Shown: positions 1 to 9,656, numbered from the stretch's first letter. The stretch is 33,929 nt of DNA from Candidatus Sodaliphilus aphodohippi (GCA_018065665.1 JAGHSV010000104.1:1-33929), one strand, 5' to 3'. Notes: generated from the letters alone by a model not told the origin. A program made the numbers and translations.

Positions 1-2
1 AA

Positions 3-86
3 TCCTTCAGGGCATCGCTGAGAGGCATAACCGATGAAAAGTTCTTCCTGTTTAGACTTGCCAAAATTTATGCTTACCCCCACTAA
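3..86 (+). mobile_element. C-terminal tail of a truncated ORF resembling an IS transposase C-terminus (possibly ISAon1-like)
   Basis: Frame 3 reads ...SFRASLRGITDEKFFLFRLAKIYAYPH*. The 'FRASLRGxxDxKFFLFRLAKIYAYPH' pattern resembles transposase C-termini recalled from Bacteroidetes. Only 27 codons are in the window; the family call is from memory and unverified. Confidence 0.4.
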
Positions 87-129
87 ATTTCGACTGACCC
101 ACTCTTTGGCAGCACTTGCTTTCGCCACC

Positions 130-319
130 TAAATCGCAGACTTTCAGCCCGCGCCTCGTGGGGAGACATCCCTTCCGAGGCCTACGCTCACTTCGTTCGC
201 TCCGACCCCGGTTACAGTTGCGCTTCGCTCACATACCGCGCTTTCAGCGCTTAACGCCTGACGGCGTGCTCTATATTGGTGACAAAATCGCTCCAACCCC
301 GGGGCAGCAAACCGCTGCC
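130..319. repeat. Multi-hairpin intergenic repeat block
   Basis: Stem-loops: GCGCT-ttc-AGCGC (238-250), ACGCC-tgac-GGCGT (254-267), GGCAGC-aaacc-GCTGCC (303-319). 15-bp direct repeat TCGCTCC(G/A)ACCCCGG at 197-211 and 288-302. Starts with a 20-mer found again at 33516-33535. Confidence 0.6.
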
Positions 320-444
320 AACCAGAGCAATCAAGAATAATTCCCAAAGTAATCACACTTACCACAATAGCATTGCAAGGTATTGAAAATCTATTATTTA
401 CAAAATTTATTAACAATTTCACCGTACAGCAATAATAATCCTTA

Positions 445-1410
445 TTATTCCCCCTTCTTCCAAAAGACAAAGTCGCAATCTGCATACTTTCTTTCAATTG
501 CTATGCATTTTCGCTTGTCACGTATATAATAGGGGCAACTTGCTGCCGCAATCCATCCTTTATCTGGTCTATTACAATGTCTGATTAAGCAAAAATAACA
601 ATGTCTGATGTCTTCCCCATGATTTAATGCATGAGCTAAACCAGAAATTAAAGAGTTATTATCGTTAGGTTCTTGACTAATGATGTCATAGACTGCATTC
701 GGCAGATGTTCGTCAAACTGGCAGCAATCAATTTCATCCAGTTTAAGATGTTTCCCTTTATCATCTGACAACAAGCTAAATCTTTCGACTTTTGTAGTAG
801 GACGAATTTTTCGCTCAAATTTAAAATTGAAGAAATGCATGTGCCTATTCTGTTCATCAAAAGGGTGTATGGTGGTTAGTTCACTATCTACATCTATTTC
901 GATAATTCGAATGCCACTATTAATTTTTTCATAAGTGCATGGGTGGTTTACATTGACTTCAATAAATAATTTTCGGTCAGAATGCTCGCTGTGGGTAAGG
1001 AGGACATCTGGTCGGAAACCGCCACACGTCTTTTCAATTTCACAAGTGTCAAAATACTTTTTTAAGTCTATTTTCCGTTGAACATTTTTCTTACACCTTT
1101 TAAAAGGACAAGAATCCAGTTGCTCGCAAACATTGTTAGCATTGTGTTGAATAACGAAATACTCCTGGGTATCAAAGATTTCTTTAATCATTTTCTTTGC
1201 GAGGTTATGTAGATATGTTTCATTGCTACAGTTCTCGCTATTTTTGTGCCTAAAATGGTGCTCACGCACTTGTCCCAGCACGGCTACCATTTCATTTCCA
1301 CAGCCAAGACAAGTATATTTTTCAGATTTACGACACTCTTTAGTTACATTATTTATTTCTTTTACTTGCCCATTGCAAAGAGCGTATCGGAACTGACTTA
1401 ATAACTTCAT
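445..1410 (-). CDS. CoiA-like / zinc-finger PD-(D/E)XK-type nuclease-like protein
   Basis: N-terminal YTCLGCGNEM...VREHHFRHK...ETYLHNLAKKMI resembles the CoiA-like Cys/His region. Central FRPDVLL...KLFIEVNVNHPCTYEKINSGIRIIEIDV resembles a PD-(D/E)XK-type core. C-terminal Cys-rich HCYFCLIRHC...CPYYIRDKRKC. ATGA overlap with the upstream HTH gene. Confidence 0.6.
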   Translation of the reverse strand: MKLLSQFRYALCNGQVKEINNVTKECRKSEKYTCLGCGNEMVAVLGQVREHHFRHKNSENCSNETYLHNLAKKMIKEIFDTQEYFVIQHNANNVCEQLDSCPFKRCKKNVQRKIDLKKYFDTCEIEKTCGGFRPDVLLTHSEHSDRKLFIEVNVNHPCTYEKINSGIRIIEIDVDSELTTIHPFDEQNRHMHFFNFKFERKIRPTTKVERFSLLSDDKGKHLKLDEIDCCQFDEHLPNAVYDIISQEPNDNNSLISGLAHALNHGEDIRHCYFCLIRHCNRPDKGWIAAASCPYYIRDKRKCIAIERKYADCDFVFWKKGE

Positions 1411-1880
1411 AATTCTGGTTTATTTTGAGGGACAAAATCAATACGCATATTCAATGCACTTGCAATCTTATTGAGTATATCAATACCGACCGAGAACTTT
1501 CCCTGCTCAATACGGCTAAGGTTTCCAGCATCAATGCCAATTCGTTTTGCAAGAGTTTTTGCATCTATATCTTTTTCTTTCCTTAACTCCTTGATACGGT
1601 TTCCGATGCGTTCACGTTCTTTGTCTCTATCCGGCAAAAAACCAAAAATAGGATTAAGGTTATTACGGAACATGCCCAAAAGAATTGGACCCAAGATAAC
1701 ACTGTCATCACCTTTATAATATTCATCAAACAATAAAATCAAACACTTGGTAACAAATCCGTTACACTGCTTCTCTATCTGATAGTTCATTAAGTCAGAG
1801 AACAATAAAATAAAACAATCGCCTTCGGATGTTTCAACACGAACCCTCTTAGGATCAATAAATTCAACTTTTGTAGCCAT
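1407..1880 (-). CDS. XRE-family HTH transcriptional regulator with N-terminal ~85 aa extension
   Basis: C-terminal IGNRIKELRKEKDIDAKTLAKRIGIDAGNLSRIEQGKFSVGIDILNKIASALNMRI is a canonical XRE/Cro-type HTH. Confidence 0.85.
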   Translation of the reverse strand: MATKVEFIDPKRVRVETSEGDCFILLFSDLMNYQIEKQCNGFVTKCLILLFDEYYKGDDSVILGPILLGMFRNNLNPIFGFLPDRDKERERIGNRIKELRKEKDIDAKTLAKRIGIDAGNLSRIEQGKFSVGIDILNKIASALNMRIDFVPQNKPEL

Positions 1881-1924
1881 ATTGTTAAATCGTTTTTATA
1901 GTGGTGAACCCCACTTCAAAACAT

Positions 1925-1940
1925 TTGGAAATATTTCCAA
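1925..1940. promoter_or_regulatory. Perfect 16-bp palindrome, candidate operator of the XRE gene
   Basis: TTGGAAATATTTCCAA, immediately downstream (minus strand) of the -7 box TAACTTTG at 1944-1951. Confidence 0.6.
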
Positions 1941-1943
1941 CTG

Positions 1944-1951
1944 CAAAGTTA
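1944..1951 (-). promoter_or_regulatory. -7 promoter box of the XRE/CoiA-like operon
   Basis: Minus strand TAACTTTG matches TAnnTTTG; a TTG lies about 20 nt upstream, compatible with a -33 element. Confidence 0.65.
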
Positions 1952-2114
1952 TGTAAAATTGTTATATTTACCAATAATAGATTGCAGTATTTAACAATAT
2001 TTATATTCTTGAGTCAAGGACCGGGTGCTGCAGACGAATGTAGGCATTTTGGGAAATAAGGGGATTTTTATTAATTTTGGAGTGCGTTATAAAGAATAAA
2101 TGGTCATTTTTTTA

Positions 2115-2122
2115 TATTTTTG
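2115..2122 (+). promoter_or_regulatory. -7 promoter box upstream of TraB/GumN gene
   Basis: TATTTTTG matches TAnnTTTG, 23 bp upstream of ATG at 2145. Confidence 0.55.
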
Positions 2123-2144
2123 CAAAAACAAAAATTCACTAATT

Positions 2145-3029
2145 ATGAAGAAACTACTTTTAATGGCCATATTTGGCATCATATCTTTATGCGCTAATGC
2201 CCAGTTGCTGTGGCAGGTTAGCGGGAATGGGCTGGGGAAGCCTTCGTATCTGATGGGGACGCACCATTTTGCGCCGGAGTCGTTCATTGACAGCGTGCGC
2301 GGGTTGAACGAGGCCATCAACTCGTGTGATATAGTTTGCGGCGAGGTTGTCACCGACAGTCTGATGAGTCCCGCCACACAAAAGAAGATGGCGCTGGCAA
2401 TGATAGCCCCCGAGGACAGCACCTTGAAGGACGTGCTCTCGCCTGCCGGCCTGCAGATTGTTGAACGTGTTGTCAACAAGTACCTTGGCATACCGCTGGC
2501 ACCACTGATGAAACTGAAACCGGCGGCACTGACAGCCCAAATCCAGGCCATCCAGGCCATGAACGGCAAGAGCAACATCGACCCCACCAAGCAGATTGAC
2601 CTTGCCGTGCAGAAACGCGCCATCAAAGACGGCAAACCTGTGACCGGTTTTGAGACTGCCGACCAGCAAATCAACATCCTGTTCAACGGTCCGCTTAACG
2701 TGCAGGCCGCCACTCTGCTCGAGTTGTGCGAGAATGACAGCATCGCTGCCGGATTTACCGACCAAATGTTTGAACTATATAACAAGCAAGAACTTGATGC
2801 CCTGTACAAGATGCTCACCGACCCTGATATCGGCGTGAAACCCACCAAGCAGGAACTGGACCTGATGGTATTTGACCGCAACCGCGCATGGGTGCCCCAA
2901 CTCGAGAAGATGATGCACGAGGGCAAGTCGGTTCTCGTCTGCGTCGGTGCCGGACACCTCCCCGGCGACCAAGGTCTCATCGGGTTGCTGCGTACTGCCG
3001 GATACACAGTCACAGCAGTCTCAAAATAA
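2145..3029 (+). CDS. TraB/GumN family protein
   Basis: Start moved from ORF start 2100 to MKKLLLMAIFGIISLCANAQ (signal peptide). LLWQVSGNGLGKPSYLMGTHHFAPESFID and a C-terminal GAGHLPGDQGLIGLLRTAGYTV are typical. Confidence 0.85.
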   Translation: MKKLLLMAIFGIISLCANAQLLWQVSGNGLGKPSYLMGTHHFAPESFIDSVRGLNEAINSCDIVCGEVVTDSLMSPATQKKMALAMIAPEDSTLKDVLSPAGLQIVERVVNKYLGIPLAPLMKLKPAALTAQIQAIQAMNGKSNIDPTKQIDLAVQKRAIKDGKPVTGFETADQQINILFNGPLNVQAATLLELCENDSIAAGFTDQMFELYNKQELDALYKMLTDPDIGVKPTKQELDLMVFDRNRAWVPQLEKMMHEGKSVLVCVGAGHLPGDQGLIGLLRTAGYTVTAVSK

Positions 3030-3068
3030 ATTATCACCCTTAAATTTGGTGAAATAAAAAATTTGCTA

Positions 3069-3076
3069 TACCTTTG
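3069..3076 (+). promoter_or_regulatory. -7 promoter box of cardiolipin synthase gene
   Basis: TACCTTTG, only 9 nt before ATG at 3086. Confidence 0.6.
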
Positions 3077-3085
3077 TAAATAGGT

Positions 3086-4531
3086 ATGGTACTTGCTGAA
3101 CTTTTCCCATATGCCCACATCGTGTACGACATCCTGATGGTGCTGTACGTCATCACTATTGTCAGCGTCATCATCATTGTCATTGGCGAGAACCGCAACC
3201 CGCTGAAGTCGCTTGCATGGGTGGCTGTGCTGGTTTTGCTGCCTGTTGCCGGACTGGTATTGTACCTGTTCTTTGGACGAAGCCTGCGTAGCCGGCACCT
3301 CATCCCCCGAAAAGACTGGATGAAACTGGTCCATGCCCACTCGGGCAGCCGCGAGCACATCGAGTCGCTGGTGCCCGACATCTGCTCACAGCACCAGATG
3401 CGTCTTGCCGAGGCCTTGGTCGAAGCACCTTGCTACACAGGCAACAACATTGACATTTACACCGACGGCAAGTCAAAGTTCGAAGCACTGAAACATGACA
3501 TCGAAACTGCACAGGACTACATACTGCTGCAGTACTATATCTTTGAAAACGATGCTATCGGTCATGAAATCAGCAATCTGCTAATCAAGAAAGCCCAACA
3601 GGGGATTCACGTCCACGTGATATATGACCACATCGGGTCATACACGATTAATGCCGCTTTCTTCCATCGCATGAGGCGTGCCGGTGTTGAGGCGTACCCG
3701 TTCCTGAAAGTGACATTCACGACAATCGCAGCGCGTCTCAACTGGCGCAACCACCGCAAGATGGTTGTCATTGACGGCAAAGTGGGCTATATTGGCGGCA
3801 TGAACATTGCCGACCGGTATGTCACAGGCGAAAAAGGCAAACAACCATGGCGCGACACCCACATCCGCATCACAGGCGAGGCTGTCAAGGGGTTATTCTT
3901 CTCGTTTGCAGTCGATTGGGACTTCATGCAGCACAAACTGCTGACAATGCCGCAACAAGAGACCAACACCCCCGCTACCGGCAACAACACAATGCAGATT
4001 GTCGCCAGCGGCCCCACCGACAAGTGGAACGCAATGGCGTTTGTCGTGCAGAAAGCCATATCCATGGCCCGCAAGTCATTGTATATCCAAACACCCTATT
4101 TCCTCCCCAACGATGCCCAGTTAAAAGCATTGCAGGTGGCAGCGTTGTCGGGTGTTGATGTCAGACTGATGATTCCGCGCGACACCGACTCGGTGATTCT
4201 CAAATACGCCACACGCAGTTACCTGAAAGAGTGCCTGCTGGCTGGCATCAAAATTTATTTCTATGAAAGCACCATGATGCACAGCAAGGCCATTATCGTT
4301 GATGACAACTTTGTCACGGTTGGCTCAACGAACTTCGACTTCCGCAGTTTTGAGCACAACTTTGAATGCAATGCTCTGATTTACAACCAAGACTTCAACC
4401 GCCGGATGAAAGAAATCTTTGCCGCCGACCAACGGTGCTGCACACGCATCATTCTGTCGGAATGGAAACGGCGCAACCAATTTGCCAAGGCTTTTGAATC
4501 AATACTGCGACTGCTCGCACCAATACTGTAA
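3086..4531 (+). CDS. cls: Cardiolipin synthase (phospholipase D family)
   Basis: Two HKD motifs: HRKMVVIDGKVGYIGGMNIAD and HSKAIIVDDNFVTVGSTNFDFRS; N-terminal hydrophobic segments with ENRNPLKSLAWVAVLVLLPVAGLVLYLFFGR. Confidence 0.93.
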   Translation: MVLAELFPYAHIVYDILMVLYVITIVSVIIIVIGENRNPLKSLAWVAVLVLLPVAGLVLYLFFGRSLRSRHLIPRKDWMKLVHAHSGSREHIESLVPDICSQHQMRLAEALVEAPCYTGNNIDIYTDGKSKFEALKHDIETAQDYILLQYYIFENDAIGHEISNLLIKKAQQGIHVHVIYDHIGSYTINAAFFHRMRRAGVEAYPFLKVTFTTIAARLNWRNHRKMVVIDGKVGYIGGMNIADRYVTGEKGKQPWRDTHIRITGEAVKGLFFSFAVDWDFMQHKLLTMPQQETNTPATGNNTMQIVASGPTDKWNAMAFVVQKAISMARKSLYIQTPYFLPNDAQLKALQVAALSGVDVRLMIPRDTDSVILKYATRSYLKECLLAGIKIYFYESTMMHSKAIIVDDNFVTVGSTNFDFRSFEHNFECNALIYNQDFNRRMKEIFAADQRCCTRIILSEWKRRNQFAKAFESILRLLAPIL

Positions 4532-4582
4532 CTATCCACCACCCGTAAATTTACAATAACCACAATCCCATTGACAATACTG

Positions 4583-6082
4583 ATGAAGAAGATATTTCTA
4601 TTACTTGCCGCCGTTGCTCTGTTGGCAAATGCCCAGACGGGAGAAATCATGCGTTCCACTCCGGCGCAAGAGTCGGTTAACCCACAAGCAGTTGCAACTT
4701 TCTTTGACTCGCTGATGGCCGTCAACGCCACCGACATTCACCATGTGATGGTGCTTCGTCACGACAAAGTTATTGCCGAGCTTCACCCTGCGCCCTACCG
4801 TGCCCAGGACAGCCACACGCTGTACTCGTGCAGCAAGACCTTCACCTCGATGGCTGTGGGTATCGCAATCGACGAGAACCGTCTTCGTCTGACCGACCGT
4901 GTTGCCGCGTTCTTCCCCGAACGGTTGCCCGACACGGTGTCGGCACGGTTGGCCGACATCACCGTGCGCGACCTGCTCATCATGGGTGCCGGCATCAAAC
5001 CAGACTGGATCATGCGCAGCCAGAGTCCCGACTGGATTACCGAGTGGTTTTCAAAACCCGTGACCGAGGCACCCGGCAGCAAGTTCCAGTATGACTCTAT
5101 GTGCTCCTACATACTTGCCGCAATTGTCCAACGCGTGACAGGCAAAACCATGCTGGAGTACCTCAACGAGCATTTATTCGGGCCCATGGGCATCACCGAG
5201 GTGGACTGGGAGCAGAGCCCCGAGGGTGTCAACACCGGCGGATGGGGGTTGCGGTTACAGACCGAGTCGCTTGCCAAGATGGGCATGCTGATGCTGCATC
5301 GCGGCAACTGGAACGGACGCCAACTGGTACCAGCAGCGTGGATTGACGAAGCATCGGCCAGCCACATTAACTACAGTTGGGTAAAACCCGGCGACAAACC
5401 GACCGACAAAAACCAAGGATACGGATACCAAATCTGGCGATGCAACTGGCCCGGAGCATATCGTGCCGACGGTGCCTACGGGCAGTTTATCGTTGTCATC
5501 ACCGAGAGCGACATGGTGGTGGTCATCAACGGTTACAGCGACGACACCAACGGCGAACTGCGCGCCATCTGGCGGCACCTCATGCCCGGAGTGGACAAGA
5601 CTAACTCCAACCCGGGGAAAGCCCAGAAAAAACTCGAGGCATTGTGCAGCAAGGCATCGCTGCCGGTTCTCAAGGGCAAAGACATAAACCCGCTACCCGC
5701 GGGTGCAAAGCTCAAACTGCAGAGCAACAAGCACAACATAGCGACAATCGAGCTTACACCGATGAGCAAATTCAGCACAATGTACATCCACTATGCCGAC
5801 GGCCACAGCGACTGCATTTATCTGGGACATGGCAACTGGATGTACGGCCCCGTTGAACTGCCGCCCTACTCAATCGATGCCGTGGACCGCTTCAAGGGAC
5901 TCAACCGCAACTTCCAGGCTGCCGGATGCCGTGCATGGACCGACAAGAATGTCCTAACGGCACGCATCGAGTATGTCAACTGGATAAGCGCCACCACCTT
6001 TGTGTTTGACTTCAAGGCAAACAAAGTAACCATAACCGACAACTTTGACGCCTCACACCCCGAGGTAATAACCTTCAAATGA
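4583..6082 (+). CDS. Serine hydrolase / beta-lactamase-related (class C-like) protein, exported
   Basis: Signal peptide MKKIFLLLAAVALLANAQ; SxxK motif in YSCSKTFTSMAVGIAI; FQYDSMCSYILAAIVQRVTGKTMLEYLNEHLFGPMGI. Start chosen at 4583 within ORF 4571..6082. Confidence 0.85.
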   Translation: MKKIFLLLAAVALLANAQTGEIMRSTPAQESVNPQAVATFFDSLMAVNATDIHHVMVLRHDKVIAELHPAPYRAQDSHTLYSCSKTFTSMAVGIAIDENRLRLTDRVAAFFPERLPDTVSARLADITVRDLLIMGAGIKPDWIMRSQSPDWITEWFSKPVTEAPGSKFQYDSMCSYILAAIVQRVTGKTMLEYLNEHLFGPMGITEVDWEQSPEGVNTGGWGLRLQTESLAKMGMLMLHRGNWNGRQLVPAAWIDEASASHINYSWVKPGDKPTDKNQGYGYQIWRCNWPGAYRADGAYGQFIVVITESDMVVVINGYSDDTNGELRAIWRHLMPGVDKTNSNPGKAQKKLEALCSKASLPVLKGKDINPLPAGAKLKLQSNKHNIATIELTPMSKFSTMYIHYADGHSDCIYLGHGNWMYGPVELPPYSIDAVDRFKGLNRNFQAAGCRAWTDKNVLTARIEYVNWISATTFVFDFKANKVTITDNFDASHPEVITFK

Positions 6083-6990
6083 GACCGATAACCGACATCA
6101 GCAAGGTTCTGGAGCAATACGGCGTATATCTGCGCATCGAGAAAGGGCTCTCAGACAACACGGCCCGGGGATACGCCACCGATGTGGAACACCTCGTCAG
6201 TTACCTGCGAAGCGAGGGCATAAGCCCCGAGAATGCCGACGGGGTGGCACTGGAGCTGTTTGTCGGCACCCTGAAGGACCTGGGCATCCAGGCACGCTCG
6301 CAGGCACGCATCGTGTCGGGTATCAAAAGTTTCTACAAATTTCTGCAACTTGAAGGCTACACCGACGGCAACCCCACCCTGTTGCTGCCAGCACCGCACA
6401 TCGGGCGACATCTGCCCGAAGTGCTCACCGTTGACGAGATTGACCAGATGCTCTCGTGCATTGACATGAGCACACCCGAAGGCATTCGCAACCGCGCCAT
6501 CATCGAGGCCATGTACGGATGCGGCCTGCGTGTGAGCGAACTGATTGGGTTGCGCCTCTCGTCAATCTATGCCGACGAGCAGTACATCATTGTCAACGGC
6601 AAGGGCAACAAACAGCGTCTGGTCCCCATCTCGCCCATCGCACTCGAACTGATTGCCAACTACATCCATGATGTCCGCGGCACCATGACCATCAAAAAAG
6701 GCAACGATGACATCGTCTTCCTAAACCGTCGCGGCAGCGCCCTGTCACGCCAGATGGTGTTCATCATCATCAAACAACTGTGTGAACTGGCGGGGATACG
6801 CAAGACTGTCAGCCCGCACACCCTCAGGCACTCATTTGCCACACACCTGCTCGAGGGCGGTGCCAACCTGCGTGCCATACAGCAGATGCTGGGGCATGAA
6901 AGCATCGCGACCACCGAAATCTACATGCACATCGACCGCACCATGCTGCGTGACGAGATACTGCAACACCATCCCCGCAATCGGCGTTGA
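6079..6990 (+). CDS. xerD: Tyrosine recombinase XerC/XerD
   Basis: GCGLRVSELIGLRLSSI, GKGNKQRLVPIS, SPHTLRHSFATHLLEGGANLRAIQQMLGHESIATTEIYMHI (R-K-HxxR-H-Y residues). XerC versus XerD assignment is tentative. Confidence 0.88.
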   Translation: MRPITDISKVLEQYGVYLRIEKGLSDNTARGYATDVEHLVSYLRSEGISPENADGVALELFVGTLKDLGIQARSQARIVSGIKSFYKFLQLEGYTDGNPTLLLPAPHIGRHLPEVLTVDEIDQMLSCIDMSTPEGIRNRAIIEAMYGCGLRVSELIGLRLSSIYADEQYIIVNGKGNKQRLVPISPIALELIANYIHDVRGTMTIKKGNDDIVFLNRRGSALSRQMVFIIIKQLCELAGIRKTVSPHTLRHSFATHLLEGGANLRAIQQMLGHESIATTEIYMHIDRTMLRDEILQHHPRNRR

Positions 6991-7037
6991 TGCCGTTGCT
7001 AGCACTACACAATCCAGAAACTTGAAAACCCTCCGCG

Positions 7038-9656
7038 TCACTGGTGGCGGCCGGTGAGGATGCCCTTGATGTCGTTGAGTTTGTTGAGCGCCTCGACGGG
7101 TGTGAGGTTGTTGACGTCAATGGTCAGAATCTCGTCGCGAATCTGTGCCAGCACGGGATCGTCGAGTTGGAATATCGACAACTGATAGCCGCTGCGGTCG
7201 TGTGCCACGTCGCTCAGGTCCTTGGTCACACTGCCGGCATCGGCGGCATTGCTTTCCAACTGCTTTAGAACCTGATTGGCGCGTTCGACGATGTCAATCG
7301 GCATGCCCGCGAGTTTTGCCACGTGGATACCGAAACTGTGTTCGCTGCCGCCTTTCACGATCTTGCGCAGGAATACCACTTTGCCGTTGATTTCCTTGAC
7401 ACTGACATTGTAGTTGACAATGCGCTTGAAAGTCTTCTCCATCTCGTTGAGCTCGTGGTAGTGGGTGGCAAAGAGCGTCTTGGCCTGGGCGCGGTGCTCG
7501 TGAATGTACTCAACGATGGACCATGCGATGGAGATGCCGTCATAGGTGCTGGTGCCGCGGCCCAGTTCATCAAACAGCACGAGGCTGCGCTGACTGAGGT
7601 TGTTCAGAATTGAGGACGCCTCGGTCATCTCGACCATAAAGGTACTCTCGCCCTGCGAGATGTTGTCGCTTGCCCCGACGCGTGTGAAAATCTTATCGAC
7701 GATGCCGATTCGTGCAGCCTCGGCCGGCACGAAGCAGCCCATCTGCGCCATCAGGGCAATAAGGGCAGTCTGTCGCAGCAACGCACTCTTACCCGCCATG
7801 TTGGGACCGGTGATAATCATGATTTGCTGGTCGTCGTTGCCGAGGTGGAGACTGTTGGGGACATATTGTTCTCCCGGAGGCAGTTGCCGCTCAATCACCG
7901 GGTGACGTCCGTTGGTGATGTCGATGTCCAGACTGTCGTCAACCACAGGGCGGTTATATTTGCCTTCGATTGCGACACGGGTGAACGAGCACAGGCAGTC
8001 GAGCTGTGCAATGATGCCGCAGTCGGTCTGTATGGCCGGGATATACTCGGTGACGTCCGAGACCAGTTCGTTGAAGAGTTGGGTTTCTATAATCTGGATA
8101 TTCTCCTCGGCGCTCAATATCTTGGTTTCGTATTCCTTCAGTTCGTTGGTGACATAGCGCTCGGCGCTGACCAGTGTCTGTTTCCTGATCCACTCGGGCG
8201 GCACCTTATCCTTGTGGGTGTTACGCACCTCGATATAGTACCCGAAAACGTTGTTGTAGGCAATTTTCAGGTTTGATATGCCGCTCTCCTGGCTAAGGCG
8301 TTGCTGCATCCCGATCAGGTAGTCCTTGTTGGAGTGTGACAGGTTGCGCAGTTCGTCCAGTTTTTCGTTGACCCCCATGTTGATGACATTGCCGCGATTC
8401 AGCTGGTTGGGGGCATCGGGGTTGATTTCACGGTCGATGCGCTCGCTCAGGGTCTTGCATGCGTTAAGTTGCTCACCCAGGGTGTTGAGCACGTCGCAGT
8501 TGGCATCCATTGTCATCTGTTTTATGGGCTCAATTGCCTGCAGTGCGCACTTGAGCTGAACTATCTCGCGTGGCGTGATACGCCCCACGGCGGCCTTGCT
8601 GGTCAGTCGTTCGACATCTCCCATAACCTCGAGGTGCTCTTTCAGCAGGTCGCGGTCCTCGGGGTGACGCATGAAGTGCTCGACGGCGTCGAGTCGTCGG
8701 TTAATGGCCTTGACATCCTTGATGGGGAACATAATCCAGCGATGCATCATGCGCGCGCCCATTGGCGAGAGGGTACGGTCAACTACATTAAGCAGCGACT
8801 TGCCGTCCTCGCACAGCGGTGTCACCAGTTCAAGATTGCGTATCGTGAACTTGTCAAGGCGCACAAACCGGTCGGCATCCAGTCGCGACAGCGTGGTGAT
8901 GTGCTTGACCTGGGTGTGCTGGGTGATGTCCAGGTAGTGCATGATGGCTCCGGCAGCAATGATTGCCTCCTCCATCGGGCCGATGCCGAATCCTTTCAGA
9001 CTCTTTGTCTCAAAGTGCTTCAAAAGCCTGTCAACGGCAGTCTCGCTGGTGAACACCCACTCGTCCATCTCATAGGTCAGGTAGTGGGTGGTTACCGAGT
9101 CGGCAAAGCGAGTGCGGTTGCTGCGCTCGATGAGCACCTCCTTGGGTTGGAAGTTGCCGAGCAGTTTATCGACATACTCGGCATTGCCCTCGGCCACCAT
9201 AAACTCGCCGGTGCTGATGTCAAGCAGTGCCAGTCCCTCTTTTTTCTTGCCGAAGTGCACCGCTGCCAGGAAGTTGTTCTCCTTGCGGTCGAGAATGCTG
9301 CCGCCAACAACGACGCCCGGTGTCACCAGTTCGGTGATGCCTCGCTTGACGAGTTTTTTGGTCAGTTTTGGGTCTTCAAGCTGGTCGCAGATGGCCACGC
9401 GCTTGCCGGCACGCACCAGTTTGGGCAGATAGGTATCGAGTGCGTGGTGAGGGAATCCCGCCATCTCGGTTGCCGCCGCTGCACCGTTGCTGCGGCGCGT
9501 GAGGGTGATGCCCAGTACCTCAGACGCTGTTATGGCGTCTTGAAGATATGTTTCGTAGAAGTCGCCCACGCGAAACAGCAGTATGGCATCGGGATGTTTC
9601 TCCTTCATTGCCATGAACTGTTTCATCATTGGGGTTTCGAGCGCGTTTTTTGCCAT
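7038..9656 (-). CDS. mutS: DNA mismatch repair protein MutS
   Basis: 872 aa; [26 protein letters not shown]-terminus, Walker [41 protein letters not shown]. Confidence 0.98.
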   Translation of the reverse strand: MAKNALETPMMKQFMAMKEKHPDAILLFRVGDFYETYLQDAITASEVLGITLTRRSNGAAAATEMAGFPHHALDTYLPKLVRAGKRVAICDQLEDPKLTKKLVKRGITELVTPGVVVGGSILDRKENNFLAAVHFGKKKEGLALLDISTGEFMVAEGNAEYVDKLLGNFQPKEVLIERSNRTRFADSVTTHYLTYEMDEWVFTSETAVDRLLKHFETKSLKGFGIGPMEEAIIAAGAIMHYLDITQHTQVKHITTLSRLDADRFVRLDKFTIRNLELVTPLCEDGKSLLNVVDRTLSPMGARMMHRWIMFPIKDVKAINRRLDAVEHFMRHPEDRDLLKEHLEVMGDVERLTSKAAVGRITPREIVQLKCALQAIEPIKQMTMDANCDVLNTLGEQLNACKTLSERIDREINPDAPNQLNRGNVINMGVNEKLDELRNLSHSNKDYLIGMQQRLSQESGISNLKIAYNNVFGYYIEVRNTHKDKVPPEWIRKQTLVSAERYVTNELKEYETKILSAEENIQIIETQLFNELVSDVTEYIPAIQTDCGIIAQLDCLCSFTRVAIEGKYNRPVVDDSLDIDITNGRHPVIERQLPPGEQYVPNSLHLGNDDQQIMIITGPNMAGKSALLRQTALIALMAQMGCFVPAEAARIGIVDKIFTRVGASDNISQGESTFMVEMTEASSILNNLSQRSLVLFDELGRGTSTYDGISIAWSIVEYIHEHRAQAKTLFATHYHELNEMEKTFKRIVNYNVSVKEINGKVVFLRKIVKGGSEHSFGIHVAKLAGMPIDIVERANQVLKQLESNAADAGSVTKDLSDVAHDRSGYQLSIFQLDDPVLAQIRDEILTIDVNNLTPVEALNKLNDIKGILTGRHQ

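Noticed and set aside
431-449. AATAATAA-TCC-TTATTATT hairpin overlapping the CoiA-like stop codon
   Set aside because: Perfect but A/T-only and weak, no U-tract; insufficient to call a terminator.
144-497. 117-aa minus ORF and 116..340 plus ORF
   Set aside because: Both lie over the hairpin repeat block; composition is explained by the repeat, not a protein.
2087-3358. 423-aa minus-strand ORF
   Set aside because: Antisense across TraB/GumN and cls, spanning their intergenic promoter; not credible coding.
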